Shown: positions 55,298 through 64,000 of the stretch, one piece after another
How the letters are laid out: each line of letters starts with the position of its first letter
Position numbering within the stretch: the first letter of the stretch is position 1
Origin: Paenibacillus elgii NBRC 100335
GTDB taxonomy: Bacteria; Bacillota; Bacilli; Paenibacillales; NBRC-103111
Assembly (NCBI RefSeq): GCF_004000865.1
Contig: NZ_BIMB01000004.1
Span: forward strand, 124,001 to 188,000
Direction of reading: 5' to 3'
DNA length: 64,000 nt
Program-made: the position numbers and the translations under genes
Notes under the pieces: model-generated
The model's database searches: none
Seen by the model: only the letters and a program-made list of their open reading frames with translations
What the model was told of the DNA's origin: nothing

Positions 55298-55774
55298 TCA
55301 CTCCGTCAACGTAGATAACGAGTTATACAACTTATCAAACTCAAAAATTAAACTTTGCAATTCTTCTGCTCTAATATTAATTTTATCTAGACTAAAATTA
55401 ATATCAGATAAATCTGGTTCAGTTGAAGTAATATCTGAAATAAATTTTATATTTTGTGGACTAATTTGGAGGTTTGCTGATATTTCTTTAGCTACTGATG
55501 GCGCTTCTAATAATCTTGACCTTAAAAAAAATAAAGCGAGTTCAAACTTTTCTCTTGGAGTTCTTTCCCTGAGAGACGTAGTTCCAAGGTCCTTTTGATC
55601 TTTTTGACCTTTCTTATCTTTCTTGTTATCTTTATCTATATCTTCGACAACATAAGTATTTGTAATAGCTTTTAATCTATTAACAGTGTTGTTGCTCAAT
55701 TCCAAATTCGTTAACTTCAAATAGATATATTCAAGTAACTCAGTCCATATTTCGGAGCTGTACGTTTTAGTCAC
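55298..55774 (-). CDS. Unknown partner protein of the PD-(D/E)xK gene
   Basis: 158 aa, strongly helical, with a charged linker (DKDNKKDKKGQKDQKD) in the middle and a C-terminal coiled-coil-like helix pair (INIRAEELQSLIFEFDKLYNSL). No catalytic motif. It probably acts as regulator, adaptor or antitoxin-like partner of the nuclease 4 bases downstream. Not recognised. Confidence 0.6.
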   Translation of the reverse strand: MTKTYSSEIWTELLEYIYLKLTNLELSNNTVNRLKAITNTYVVEDIDKDNKKDKKGQKDQKDLGTTSLRERTPREKFELALFFLRSRLLEAPSVAKEISANLQISPQNIKFISDITSTEPDLSDINFSLDKINIRAEELQSLIFEFDKLYNSLSTLTE

Positions 55775-55900
55775 TGCTTTCCTCCCCCTAATAATCGAAC
55801 TATACTGCTACGCTTTTTCATCCAATATGTGTTAGCTCAAACTTGCCCCATTCCAGGTTACTGTCAAGGGACAGCTGATTCCTTATGTATGCGTTTCTTG

Positions 55901-55920
55901 TTTACATCAATTTTACATCA
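55901..55920 (+). repeat. 20-bp direct repeat, right copy
   Basis: Identical to 51114-51133; the two copies bracket the SMEK-nSTAND and two-gene units. Confidence 0.7.
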
Positions 55921-56016
55921 TCGCTTTAATTTCTGATCTTCTCGCTAACAGTCGCATTTTATTTAAGCCGCGCAAGCCTTGTCATATTCGAGCTTTGTTA
56001 TTTCTAGTATCGTGGG

Positions 56017-57861
56017 CTACTCTGTACCACCAGCAACTTCTCTTAATCCAGCAGATATTTCTTCTGCCACATGGGCAGTCAATGTATCTTGATTAACAAT
56101 TTCAAAATCCTTCATCATCATTTTATAATGAGCAATATGATTCTTTTTCTCGAATATACTCTTAAAGACACCCAAATACCTAGCAACTAAATCTAAATTA
56201 CTCTCAACATATAAATCTTCGCTTATTGAATGAGACCCATCATTAATCCAAGAAAGCAAAGATCGGCATATCATTTTTTCTTCGTTCTCAAATTCACTCT
56301 CAAGATCATCAATGTCTGTATCACCAAAAAATTTGAAATAATTTTCAAGAATTCGTCTCATTATATTTTGAATAGATACAAAATTATGATTATTGGAGTT
56401 CCTTAGTTCTTTCCAAAGTAATTCATATGATGTTCTAATAGGATTCTTAGTGAATGGTTCAATCGATGATGTTTCATTTACCTTTCTTAATATCCAATAT
56501 GTAGCATCACCAAAACTTTTATTGCCCTGATAAAATGTAACTTCTTTATGAAAATAAATATTATGCGTTAGAATAAAAAGCTGTTTTATTTCAGAACTAT
56601 TCTCTTTGAGCTCGAACATTAGCTTCCTTACTAAACTACTGACCATAAAAAGTACACTGCTATCTAAACTTGAAATAGGGTCATCAATGACAACGACTTT
56701 ATCAGCCTGTATATCATTAATTTCATTGCTACCCTTCAATAATTGATAAAAATAGAGGAATGTAATAAATGTTTTTTCACCCTCGCTAAGGGTATCATTA
56801 GCATCTTCTCCATTTTCCCAGATAATTTTATAGTTCCCATTCTCTTCTGCAGAAGCCAACTGAAATGATTTAAAGCCAAACGAATGTAATATCTTATTAA
56901 TTTCCGTTACAGAGTACTCGACACTTGTAACTTGTTGTTGTTTTTGAAATAACAATTGTTCAAACTGGCCTTTAAATTGTTTCTTTTGTAGAGAGCTCTT
57001 CTCTAACCCAAGCATCCCCCTATCATATAGGTTTGATCAAAATATGAATTTAATTTCTCCTCAAAAAAATTGGGAAGTGATTGTTGGCAAAAAGGACAAA
57101 TGCCCTCCGTCTCCTTTGAAATAATATGACCTTGTTTAACCCAATCACTTATTTGCAATTTAGTTATGAGGCTAGCAATATCGACATCGTCTTTTCCAAT
57201 AATTCTTTTTTGAAACATAGGTTCTTCTTCCAGTTGGGATTCAAACAATATCTCGTTTAAATTATTTACTATTTCTCCTTTAGTTCATAAAGACTTCCCT
57301 TCAGTTTTCGTAATTCTTCAAGTGGGCGCAGTTCTCTTGAATTATTACTGACTTCCTCCAAAAATTTAGCCATAAACTTATCTCGCGAATTTCTAAATCC
57401 TTCAATTGACTCTTTAAAATCTAGATCAATTTTTTTCTTTATTTCCCAACAAGAATCTTTAAAAATTTCAATAATTCTATCTCGATCTGTTATCTTGTCA
57501 GAGATGCTCCCTGATAATTTAAATATTGCTTCGTCGTGTTGTCTAATTTTGTCTTTAAGCTCATGAATTTCAGCTTGGAGTTCCACTGACTCTTTACCTA
57601 ACGTAAATATACCTTTAATCGAATTGCCCATTCGGAAATTTTCATTTACAAAATTCCGATTGTAAACACAAGTTTTGAATTCTCTACCATGCCACTCCAA
57701 CAAACAAGTGGGGGACATTTCTGAATTCCGAAGGTATTCCGACAAAGTAGTCTTTCCGGAACCGTTATTTCCATAAACAAAATTAATTTTCTTTAAACTT
57801 TCCATAGTAATTCCGATTTGATTGTATGTAGCAATATTTTTAAGACTAATTTTTTTATCAA
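56017..57861 (-). pseudogene. RloC/PrrC-like ABC-ATPase anticodon nuclease, broken by frameshifts
   Basis: Three collinear pieces. First: SLKNIATYNQIGIT and INFVYGNNGSGKTTLSEYL (Walker A), to 57269. Second: the CPFCQQSLP zinc-hook motif (57248-57003). Third: signature LSEGEKTFITFLYF, Walker B ADKVVVIDDPISSLDS, and a C-terminal part with RRILE and WINDGSH (to 56017). Layout and the zinc hook match RloC, an ABC ATPase that cleaves a tRNA anticodon loop on phage attack; the Arg/Glu/His set fits the PrrC-type active site. Breaks: a 1-base shift in a seven-A run at the start (TTG 57861), one near 57270 and one at a five-G run near 57012. Intact length would be about 615 aa. Either a decayed gene or assembly errors at homopolymers. 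Confidence 0.78.
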
Positions 57862-58392
57862 ACTCCCTACCCCCTATCTTCTATAATTGACCAATTATTC
57901 TTAAATAAATTAATTCTGCGTTAAAATAACATAATTCGACATCAGGAATAATTTTCCTCTATATGATACTAACTAGATCGTGTACATATTTCACGAAATC
58001 GACTATTAAATCAACTTGATGGCTTATTGATTTATTTAATCATTGATGGTCTGAAGCTTAAAAGAGTCGAGATTTAAATCAAAAAAGAACCGCGTTCAGT
58101 TTGGAGCCACAACCCGCTCATCTCACAGAAAGCGATTCCCTTGTCCAAGTTTTAAAAATCTAAAATACCCATGCGAAACTGCGAAAAGCCACTTATTACG
58201 ACTCAACGTAGGTTCTTTAATAATTACTCTTCCAATGTGTCTTTAATTTTCTCAAAACAAAGAGTAAAAATCGATAGAATATCGTTATGTGTTAGGCTAT
58301 TGATTGAGTGAATTCCTCTGCTCCTATAGGTGCAGAACAGATAAATACTGTAATGGACACCCCGTCCTGCTCCGCTGTTTTTATAATTCGGA
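57862..58392. other. Non-coding stretch with a long-range inverted repeat
   Basis: About 530 bases without a gene. AAAGAACCGCGTTCAG (about 58085) and its imperfect inverse CTCAACGTAGGTTCTTT (about 58203) lie 110 bases apart, like a decayed palindromic element. Confidence 0.4.
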
Positions 58393-58627
58393 TCACTTTA
58401 ACTTGTAATTTTCACGATATACTTGAACCATACACTGTACCGTGACATTACACATTTTGCTTGCATCCCAATACTTTGCTGAAATATTTCCACTGGAATC
58501 GACAAGCACGAGGTCCAAATAATCTTTCGGCACCGAACTATTTGTTTGCTTCGCTTCAATTCCTTTTATCAAGCAAAAACCGACAAACTCGTCGCCGTCT
58601 TTAAAGCCTTTTATTAAAGACGGTCAC
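58393..58627 (-). pseudogene. OB-fold segment like the YhaM N-terminus, behind the pPIWI-RE stop
   Basis: About 70 codons reading GFKDGDEFVGFCLIKGIEAK and LVLVDSSGNISAKYWDASKM to a TGA. This is the OB-fold seen at the N-terminus of YhaM-type 3'-5' exoribonucleases. The frame is the same as that of the pPIWI-RE gene: only the TGA at 58624 separates them, and no start codon lies between. Alternatively a GTG overlapping that TGA (58625-58627) would start it after a 1-base correction in a TTT run. So it is a broken separate gene, or a fused tail lost by a nonsense change. The HD nuclease part of YhaM is absent. Confidence 0.6.
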
Positions 58628-61104
58628 ATTTTCACCTCTATCAAATCTTCCTCTGAGTCAACTTCCACTTCTTCGTCAAACTCAGCGTCGTATTCATAAT
58701 CATCTTCATTACCGCTTATGTATTTCGATAATGAGTTCAGGACACGCATCGTGTAAGGAAGAATGGTGTGTTTATCATATGTCAAGCCTAGACGTCTTAA
58801 ATGATCCACTAGAACCGCCAGTTCATCCAATTCGTCATCGTCCTTTGCTCCTAATGGAATGTATTCCACAGCCCTTTGCTGAAGCAATTGTTTCGACGGT
58901 GATGAAAACTTTGTTGCATCGTTTGAGATCCCTTTCCAAGCACTAGGTCTCCCGCCTACACCATAATAAACACCGATAGGATCTCTAAAAATTCCTGATG
59001 CTTTATTAACTTCATTCCATGCATCGTTAATAATGATCCGATACTGAGGGACATCGTCCGTTGCATTTATACGAATAAACTTTAATCGGGATTCATTGGA
59101 CAGGCGCTCATTGAGAATAGGAGTTCGATCCCATTGTATTTTGGTATTGCCAATCGACCGCATCCAATTGTTCCTTAATGTAGCGTTCACTAATACAATA
59201 AGCTGTCCCTCACTTCGATCTAATTCATCTTGTATCTCTTTGATGATAAACGCTTCAAACACTTCACGGCTTCTATTTTCCTTACGTGGATTATCGAGAA
59301 ATTTGGCGTCATCCATTTTCAGTGCCGCTTCTTGTAAGGACATCCAAGAATCGATACCTAATATCTTTACACTTAGTTCTGTGCCTGCTAATCTTGAAAT
59401 AGCAGGTAAAAATTTATTACCTGCTTTCAAGACAGTGACAGATAACAACGTTCCAGGAACATTGATTTTATTGACATTATCACTGAACAGACCATAATCA
59501 TTGAAGAGGTCCATTACAGCATTAATAATTCGGGACACATTCCCCGTCTCATCATCTGTTAAAGGATAGATGAATTGGGTGAGACGTCCCGTTTTTTTCA
59601 TCCCTTCCCTGATGGCCTTCTTGGGATCGGTGCCTTCTCTCCATTTATCCTTTTCATCGATTTCTACGAGTGCTAGGACCAGATTGTCCTGCCGTTCTGC
59701 TTTGGATAACTGTTTGGCAATCTGATTGATACGTTTGCTCTGGGCAAGTGATTTCTCCTTGTATTTATCTATCTCTAGTTCAGTTACAATGCCTTCAGGA
59801 TCACAATGAACAAGCTCCACAATAACCTCTTTATCACAATTGAGCCTAAAGAGGGAATCAGATAGGGAATCAAGGACAACAACATAATCAATTGACTTTT
59901 GCGCTGTAGACAACACTTCCCTGATCTTCTCAAACATCTTTTCAGAACTATAAATCTCGATGGTTAGTCTTCCTTCATTCGGAGCGACCACTGGAAAGCG
60001 ACTGTCATTCATACCTCGACGAGTAATGTCTGGGATAAGCTGAAGCTCCTTTGCACCGTAGCCAACTAAAAGATTTTTGACCAAGTTAAACAAGGCACTT
60101 TTTTCAGGAAGGCCAATTCCTGACTTCACACTATTCCCGTTAAAAAGATTGTTATTTACGACATAAGCAGTAACTTCACCATGTCCTTCGTGATAGACCT
60201 TTGGATTTACGAGCAATAAATCAGAATCGAATGACTCCCCATTTATTACATCCCAGTACAACCCGTCCAAAGCGGTCTCCCAAGCAGTAAAGGAGGAACT
60301 GCTTCCAGAACGCCTCTCAATTTTTAATTGGGAAAAGGATCTGTCTGTATTGGTTTCATATGGATTTTGTACTGAGACAAGTACTGAACAGGCATGACCT
60401 GATCTCATAAAACATTTTCCGTCTTTGATTTGTTCATTACTTAGATATCTTCTTGTTCCAAGGGATACCGTTAATAAATATCGTCCAGCATCCCCTCCTC
60501 GAGTCTTCAAATCAAGCCGAATCACATAAGAAAACGGATCATGGCGATGGGATTTTCGAATCGAATTAGAAATGCATTCATGCTTACCATTGAAAATAAC
60601 ATGATAGAATTTTAGTTCAGTACGCAACTCATTTCCTAGATCAAGAAACTTTGGATCTTGACAAAACTTGATTGCAGCCAAACCGGGAACCCACTGATAT
60701 TTATCTACGAACTCTTGGATATCACCGAAAGTACATGTTACCCAAACAGGATACGAATCCCTTACATCTTGAGGCAATTCAGAAATCGAATATCCTTTTA
60801 AATGAGCCAGCCATCCAAGAGTCAGTTGTCCAATATAGGATTCAGGAATAGGTTGTGTTGAAACAAGCCATGGCTGATTATGAAGCAGCACTTTATTGTC
60901 AGAATAAATGCTGATTATCTCGGGGAATATGCTTCTCAGCTTCTTCCCTAACGGTTCTACTTTATAGGAAAGCTTATAACCTCCATTTATACGCTCTTTA
61001 TTAAAGAAGTTCCGCCAACTTTCCGGCATTTTCATATAATAAATGGTTTCGTTATAAAACAATGATTCATCAATTTCCAGCGCAAACAGTTCCATCTTCT
61101 TCAT
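58624..61104 (-). CDS. pPIWI-RE family PIWI-like nuclease protein
   Basis: 826 aa. Overall sequence fits the pPIWI-RE group of prokaryotic Argonaute relatives. Landmarks are an N-terminal X-domain-like region, the diagnostic DPKKAIREGMKKTGRLTQFIY (about residue 500), the RNase H-like PIWI part with VNATLRNNWM and FIRINATDDVPQY (the conserved Arg/Glu region), and the tail DHLRRLGLTYD...LPYTMRVLNSL. It ends in a very acidic stretch. Start chosen by GGGAGG 9 bases before the ATG; it overlaps the helicase stop by 35 bases, so the two are coupled. pPIWI-RE proteins are predicted to act in nucleic-acid-guided defence with a DinG helicase and a REase. Confidence 0.85.
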   Translation of the reverse strand: MKKMELFALEIDESLFYNETIYYMKMPESWRNFFNKERINGGYKLSYKVEPLGKKLRSIFPEIISIYSDNKVLLHNQPWLVSTQPIPESYIGQLTLGWLAHLKGYSISELPQDVRDSYPVWVTCTFGDIQEFVDKYQWVPGLAAIKFCQDPKFLDLGNELRTELKFYHVIFNGKHECISNSIRKSHRHDPFSYVIRLDLKTRGGDAGRYLLTVSLGTRRYLSNEQIKDGKCFMRSGHACSVLVSVQNPYETNTDRSFSQLKIERRSGSSSSFTAWETALDGLYWDVINGESFDSDLLLVNPKVYHEGHGEVTAYVVNNNLFNGNSVKSGIGLPEKSALFNLVKNLLVGYGAKELQLIPDITRRGMNDSRFPVVAPNEGRLTIEIYSSEKMFEKIREVLSTAQKSIDYVVVLDSLSDSLFRLNCDKEVIVELVHCDPEGIVTELEIDKYKEKSLAQSKRINQIAKQLSKAERQDNLVLALVEIDEKDKWREGTDPKKAIREGMKKTGRLTQFIYPLTDDETGNVSRIINAVMDLFNDYGLFSDNVNKINVPGTLLSVTVLKAGNKFLPAISRLAGTELSVKILGIDSWMSLQEAALKMDDAKFLDNPRKENRSREVFEAFIIKEIQDELDRSEGQLIVLVNATLRNNWMRSIGNTKIQWDRTPILNERLSNESRLKFIRINATDDVPQYRIIINDAWNEVNKASGIFRDPIGVYYGVGGRPSAWKGISNDATKFSSPSKQLLQQRAVEYIPLGAKDDDELDELAVLVDHLRRLGLTYDKHTILPYTMRVLNSLSKYISGNEDDYEYDAEFDEEVEVDSEEDLIEVKM

Positions 61105-63979
61105 TACCGTGTTCCTCCCGGATCATTTTATTTATCCCCTTGATAAAAGGACCATATAAGCTTTCAAACAGAGGATCCCTTTTGTTCTTCTGCATGATTG
61201 AAGCCCAGCTATCCAACATGGACATTCCTTCTGGTTTTCCAGCCGGCTTAGCATCAAATTTTGAGTCACAGTAGAACACTCTGGCATTCTTGCCGCCGCG
61301 CAATAATCGTCCGATCATTTGCCAAATCGGAATAAATGTAAACCACGCCATAACTTCTCTTTCAGAATCACTCATAATCGACCAAAAATCAGGCTTTTTG
61401 TACATCATTTCAAACTTGGCACTACTGATTTGACGTAATTTGGACACAGCCTTTTCGTAATAAATACTCCTTCCCTCTATTCGTTTCAAGTAACTAGGCA
61501 AATAAGCGTGGAGAATTTGAACCATGTAATTCATGTCATTGGGAATAGGATAAGGTCGTACTAGGAAAAAGACCGATCCGAATAGCGCCCCTCCTTGTTG
61601 ATCTAATATGTTATAACCTCTACCTACTGACATGAGCGGAACAACCAACACTTTAGCCTTTTCTTTAGAGAATGATTCAATCATTGATCTTGGAAATTGA
61701 TCAGTCTCACGGCTTCTTTCCCTCGATAGAATCTTATACCGGCCTTCCCAACCAGGATCACCATGAAAAACCCTGCCGACAATTGCAACATCGTCATAGG
61801 AGTTAACTACCAAGAGGACTCTTCTTGCGGTCCCTTTGCTTTTCCAATGATTCAATTCGTATTGAATATCGGATTTAAGCTGCTGGACCATCTCATACAG
61901 ATTGCTGCTTCTAGTCTCTTCATCTTGAATCCCTGATACCTCCAGAAAACCGTCTTGACGAACATTAAGTAGTGGTTTGAAAGTCATACTAATTTCCGAG
62001 GGTAATCTTTCTGCTTTGAGAACCCACTTTGATCCTGTAGTCAAGTGATAATGTGCTGAATCGGGTGCATGGCTTGTACCGGATAAAAAGATAACTGCCG
62101 GCCCTTGTTTCTGATCAGAGTCCTCATAAATACGGTGCCAGTCATGTAGCAATAATCTGCCTACTCCAGTGTATTCAACTAATTTAAATGCTCCTGTTGT
62201 ATCCCCGTCTTTCAAGTCATATTTGTATCCTATCATTGTGCCTGTCATGGCTTCTTTCATGAATGGTTGGTAATCTCTTTGCATCGTAAATAACGGAGAA
62301 AAACCAGCAGACATCCCAAGCTTTGCTTGAATCATAGTGAAGGAAGTCAGAATGAATTTAATGCATTCTTCCGCTCGACATAAATAGATAAAGAACTCCA
62401 ACTGGGCATAAAATAGCTCCCGCTTTACCCGCGGCTGAATGGTTCCTTTTAGCAGTTTCTCTGTAATTTTTGTAAGCAGCTTTTGTTTCTCTTCGATATT
62501 TTCGGTTTCAATTAACTTATCAACAATACTAGATAGGGTGGGATCTTGAAATGGTTCACTTGCATAATTCATCAGGTATTTCCGTATTTTCTTTTGTGCT
62601 TCTACGTTATTGGAAAGCTTGTCACTTAATGCATCTGCTAGCGCCGCTACTCTAATAAGATTACGACTAATATTTTTACGCAATGTGTAAGAATAATCTA
62701 ATTTGTTATATATCCTCCAGATCATGTGATCCAATTGACGGAGCTTATCCTTCCACTCATTCACTACAGGATCACCAGCAAATTGATACTGTCCACTAGT
62801 CAGCTGATTGAATTCGTTAAACAGCCGTTCGAAGATATCCTCTACATTTCCAAAAACATTATATTCCGATAAGAATGTCTCATCAAATTGCTTTTGGACT
62901 TCATCCGCTTCGTCTACGAATACGATATCCATTAAGTCGTACATTGCTTCATAAATTGTTCTTTCGAGCGGATCTATCATAGCCGGTATTCTTGTTTGGA
63001 GCACACTTGCAGACGTAGCCACCCATACATCGGCTTCGGCAAGTCGAGAGAGATCGTGATAAACTCCACAACGATTCGCCAACGGGCACTTCACTGATTT
63101 ATTATCTTGCTTTAGCCGAGTGCATGGATAATGACTGTTCCGTTCGTAATCCTCAGATAGGGCCTTAATTACACAAACATCAGATAGGTGTTTTAAATCT
63201 TGAAATTCGTCCTTCGACCAATCACTAATCTCAAAAATCTCGCTAGAGTTTGCAAATAAATAGTTTTCTTGATGTGACTTCTTTGATGACTTACCTATGA
63301 TCGGAACGGCACTTATACCTAACTCACGGAGAATTTTGACACGCTCTATCACTTGAGAAACACTGCCTTCTATAAATCCAATTCGGGCACCTTCCTGCTT
63401 CACAAGTCGATAAGTTTCCATGAGCATGAATGTTGATTTTCCTGCCCCCAATGCACCACCAATGTGCTGGTTTCCTTTATAAACAAACTCTTTAGCCCGA
63501 TCTAGAGACTCCAGCACAACTGAACTTGCTCTGTTTTCCCATGCCGAAGATTTATCAACGATTTCATCCATTTCCATTGCCAGAGAAAGTCCATTGAACG
63601 GTAGCTCTAGACTAAGTTTTTTTTTCTCACGATAGGACGGCAGCAACCGTTTTTCATTTTCAATTAATGCTTCCGGAATGCTTCCAGAGAAGTTTTGAGC
63701 TATTCCTCCTCTTACAATTCTTGAATACTCGAACTTCCCTTGAATGGCAAATGGGATACCATTGACTTGTCTTGGGATTGGTTTATTTAGTATTTGTTCG
63801 TAAATGGTATGCCTATTGGTTAAAAATCGTGGAACCAGTTTGTTGGTCTTTCTCTCTTCATTGATATCAAACAACCGATATTTCTTATCAATAGTTCGAT
63901 AGGCTTCAACTCGTCGGGCGAGTATCTTCTTACTCCTTAGCTCAGGAAATAAAATTCTAAGACGGGCTACAATATCCAT
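61070..63979 (-). CDS. DinG/XPD-like helicase of the pPIWI-RE module
   Basis: 969 aa. Walker A GALGAGKST (about residue 178), a Cys cluster CTRL...CPLANRCGVY (about residues 280-300) at the place of the XPD/DinG iron-sulfur site, DEAD-box-like FVDEADEVQ (about residue 360), and late helicase motifs (LLVVNSYDD, PLMSVGRGYN, WQMIGRLLRGGKNARVFYC). Its partner pPIWI-RE starts inside its 3' end. The frame is open from the ATG 63979 to the window edge with no ribosome binding site, so the true start may lie further right. The third module gene, a REase-fold protein, would be expected beyond the edge. Confidence 0.85.
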   Translation of the reverse strand: MDIVARLRILFPELRSKKILARRVEAYRTIDKKYRLFDINEERKTNKLVPRFLTNRHTIYEQILNKPIPRQVNGIPFAIQGKFEYSRIVRGGIAQNFSGSIPEALIENEKRLLPSYREKKKLSLELPFNGLSLAMEMDEIVDKSSAWENRASSVVLESLDRAKEFVYKGNQHIGGALGAGKSTFMLMETYRLVKQEGARIGFIEGSVSQVIERVKILRELGISAVPIIGKSSKKSHQENYLFANSSEIFEISDWSKDEFQDLKHLSDVCVIKALSEDYERNSHYPCTRLKQDNKSVKCPLANRCGVYHDLSRLAEADVWVATSASVLQTRIPAMIDPLERTIYEAMYDLMDIVFVDEADEVQKQFDETFLSEYNVFGNVEDIFERLFNEFNQLTSGQYQFAGDPVVNEWKDKLRQLDHMIWRIYNKLDYSYTLRKNISRNLIRVAALADALSDKLSNNVEAQKKIRKYLMNYASEPFQDPTLSSIVDKLIETENIEEKQKLLTKITEKLLKGTIQPRVKRELFYAQLEFFIYLCRAEECIKFILTSFTMIQAKLGMSAGFSPLFTMQRDYQPFMKEAMTGTMIGYKYDLKDGDTTGAFKLVEYTGVGRLLLHDWHRIYEDSDQKQGPAVIFLSGTSHAPDSAHYHLTTGSKWVLKAERLPSEISMTFKPLLNVRQDGFLEVSGIQDEETRSSNLYEMVQQLKSDIQYELNHWKSKGTARRVLLVVNSYDDVAIVGRVFHGDPGWEGRYKILSRERSRETDQFPRSMIESFSKEKAKVLVVPLMSVGRGYNILDQQGGALFGSVFFLVRPYPIPNDMNYMVQILHAYLPSYLKRIEGRSIYYEKAVSKLRQISSAKFEMMYKKPDFWSIMSDSEREVMAWFTFIPIWQMIGRLLRGGKNARVFYCDSKFDAKPAGKPEGMSMLDSWASIMQKNKRDPLFESLYGPFIKGINKMIREEHGNEEDGTVCAGN

Positions 63980-64000
63980 ACGCTCAATGTTATTTAAGAT

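Overview
The window looks like a chromosomal segment of a spore-forming Firmicute close to Paenibacillus. The grounds are strong GGAGG-type ribosome binding sites, YesM/YesN-type two-component genes, LplB/YtcP-type ABC sugar permeases, a DesK-DesR-desaturase set, a Spo0E-like protein and an RRNPP-type peptide sensor. The assignment rests on gene style, not on a marker gene. No rRNA, tRNA or CRISPR array was seen.

Bases 1-38,000 are GC-richer, well-packed metabolic DNA. After the 3' part of a chemotaxis receptor comes a long minus-strand operon (11050 to 1492): AtuA/DUF1446 protein, DUF4387 protein, two ABC permeases, a solute-binding lipoprotein, two ADP-ribosylglycohydrolase-like proteins and a ribokinase. 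A FadR/GntR-type regulator precedes it, and palindromic AATTGG..CCAATT sites lie upstream of both the operon and the regulator. A divergent plus-strand operon (12172-18059) carries an enolase-superfamily epimerase, an M20 amidohydrolase, a transporter, a class A beta-lactamase-fold serine hydrolase and a sensor/winged-helix regulator, and looks like catabolism of a dipeptide or N-substituted amino acid. Next come a beta-glucuronidase, a secreted parvulin-like foldase, a beta-helix protein broken by one in-frame stop, and a YesN/YesM pair. A fatty acid desaturase-DesK-DesR operon follows, with a SLOG/YpsA-like gene at its end. A TetR-MFS pair under two operator palindromes, an ECF sigma/anti-sigma pair and a TerD-fused MXAN_6230-like protein close this half.

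From about 37.5 kb the DNA becomes AT-rich and mosaic. It contains an IS66 remnant, an ECF sigma factor, secreted proteins and lipoproteins of unknown role, a chloramphenicol acetyltransferase with a translational-attenuator leader, a NERD-UvrD helicase, and a quorum-sensing pair (HTH-TPR receptor plus a 40-residue pro-peptide that standard gene calling can miss) beside Spo0E-like and AbrB-like genes. Remnants of an IS with repeated ends, of a TrmA/RlmD-type methyltransferase and of an ExeA/TniB-type transposition ATPase mark repeated insertion and deletion.

Bases 51-64 kb form a probable defence island on the minus strand: a SMEK-nSTAND protein, an unrecognised two-gene unit with a PD-(D/E)xK nuclease, an RloC/PrrC-like anticodon-nuclease gene broken by three small frameshifts, and a pPIWI-RE module (DinG-type helicase plus pPIWI-RE protein) running off the right edge. 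The pPIWI-RE gene is followed, in its own frame beyond the stop, by an OB-fold segment like the N-terminus of YhaM. A 20-bp direct repeat (51114 and 55901) brackets the SMEK-nSTAND and two-gene units and may mark a cassette.
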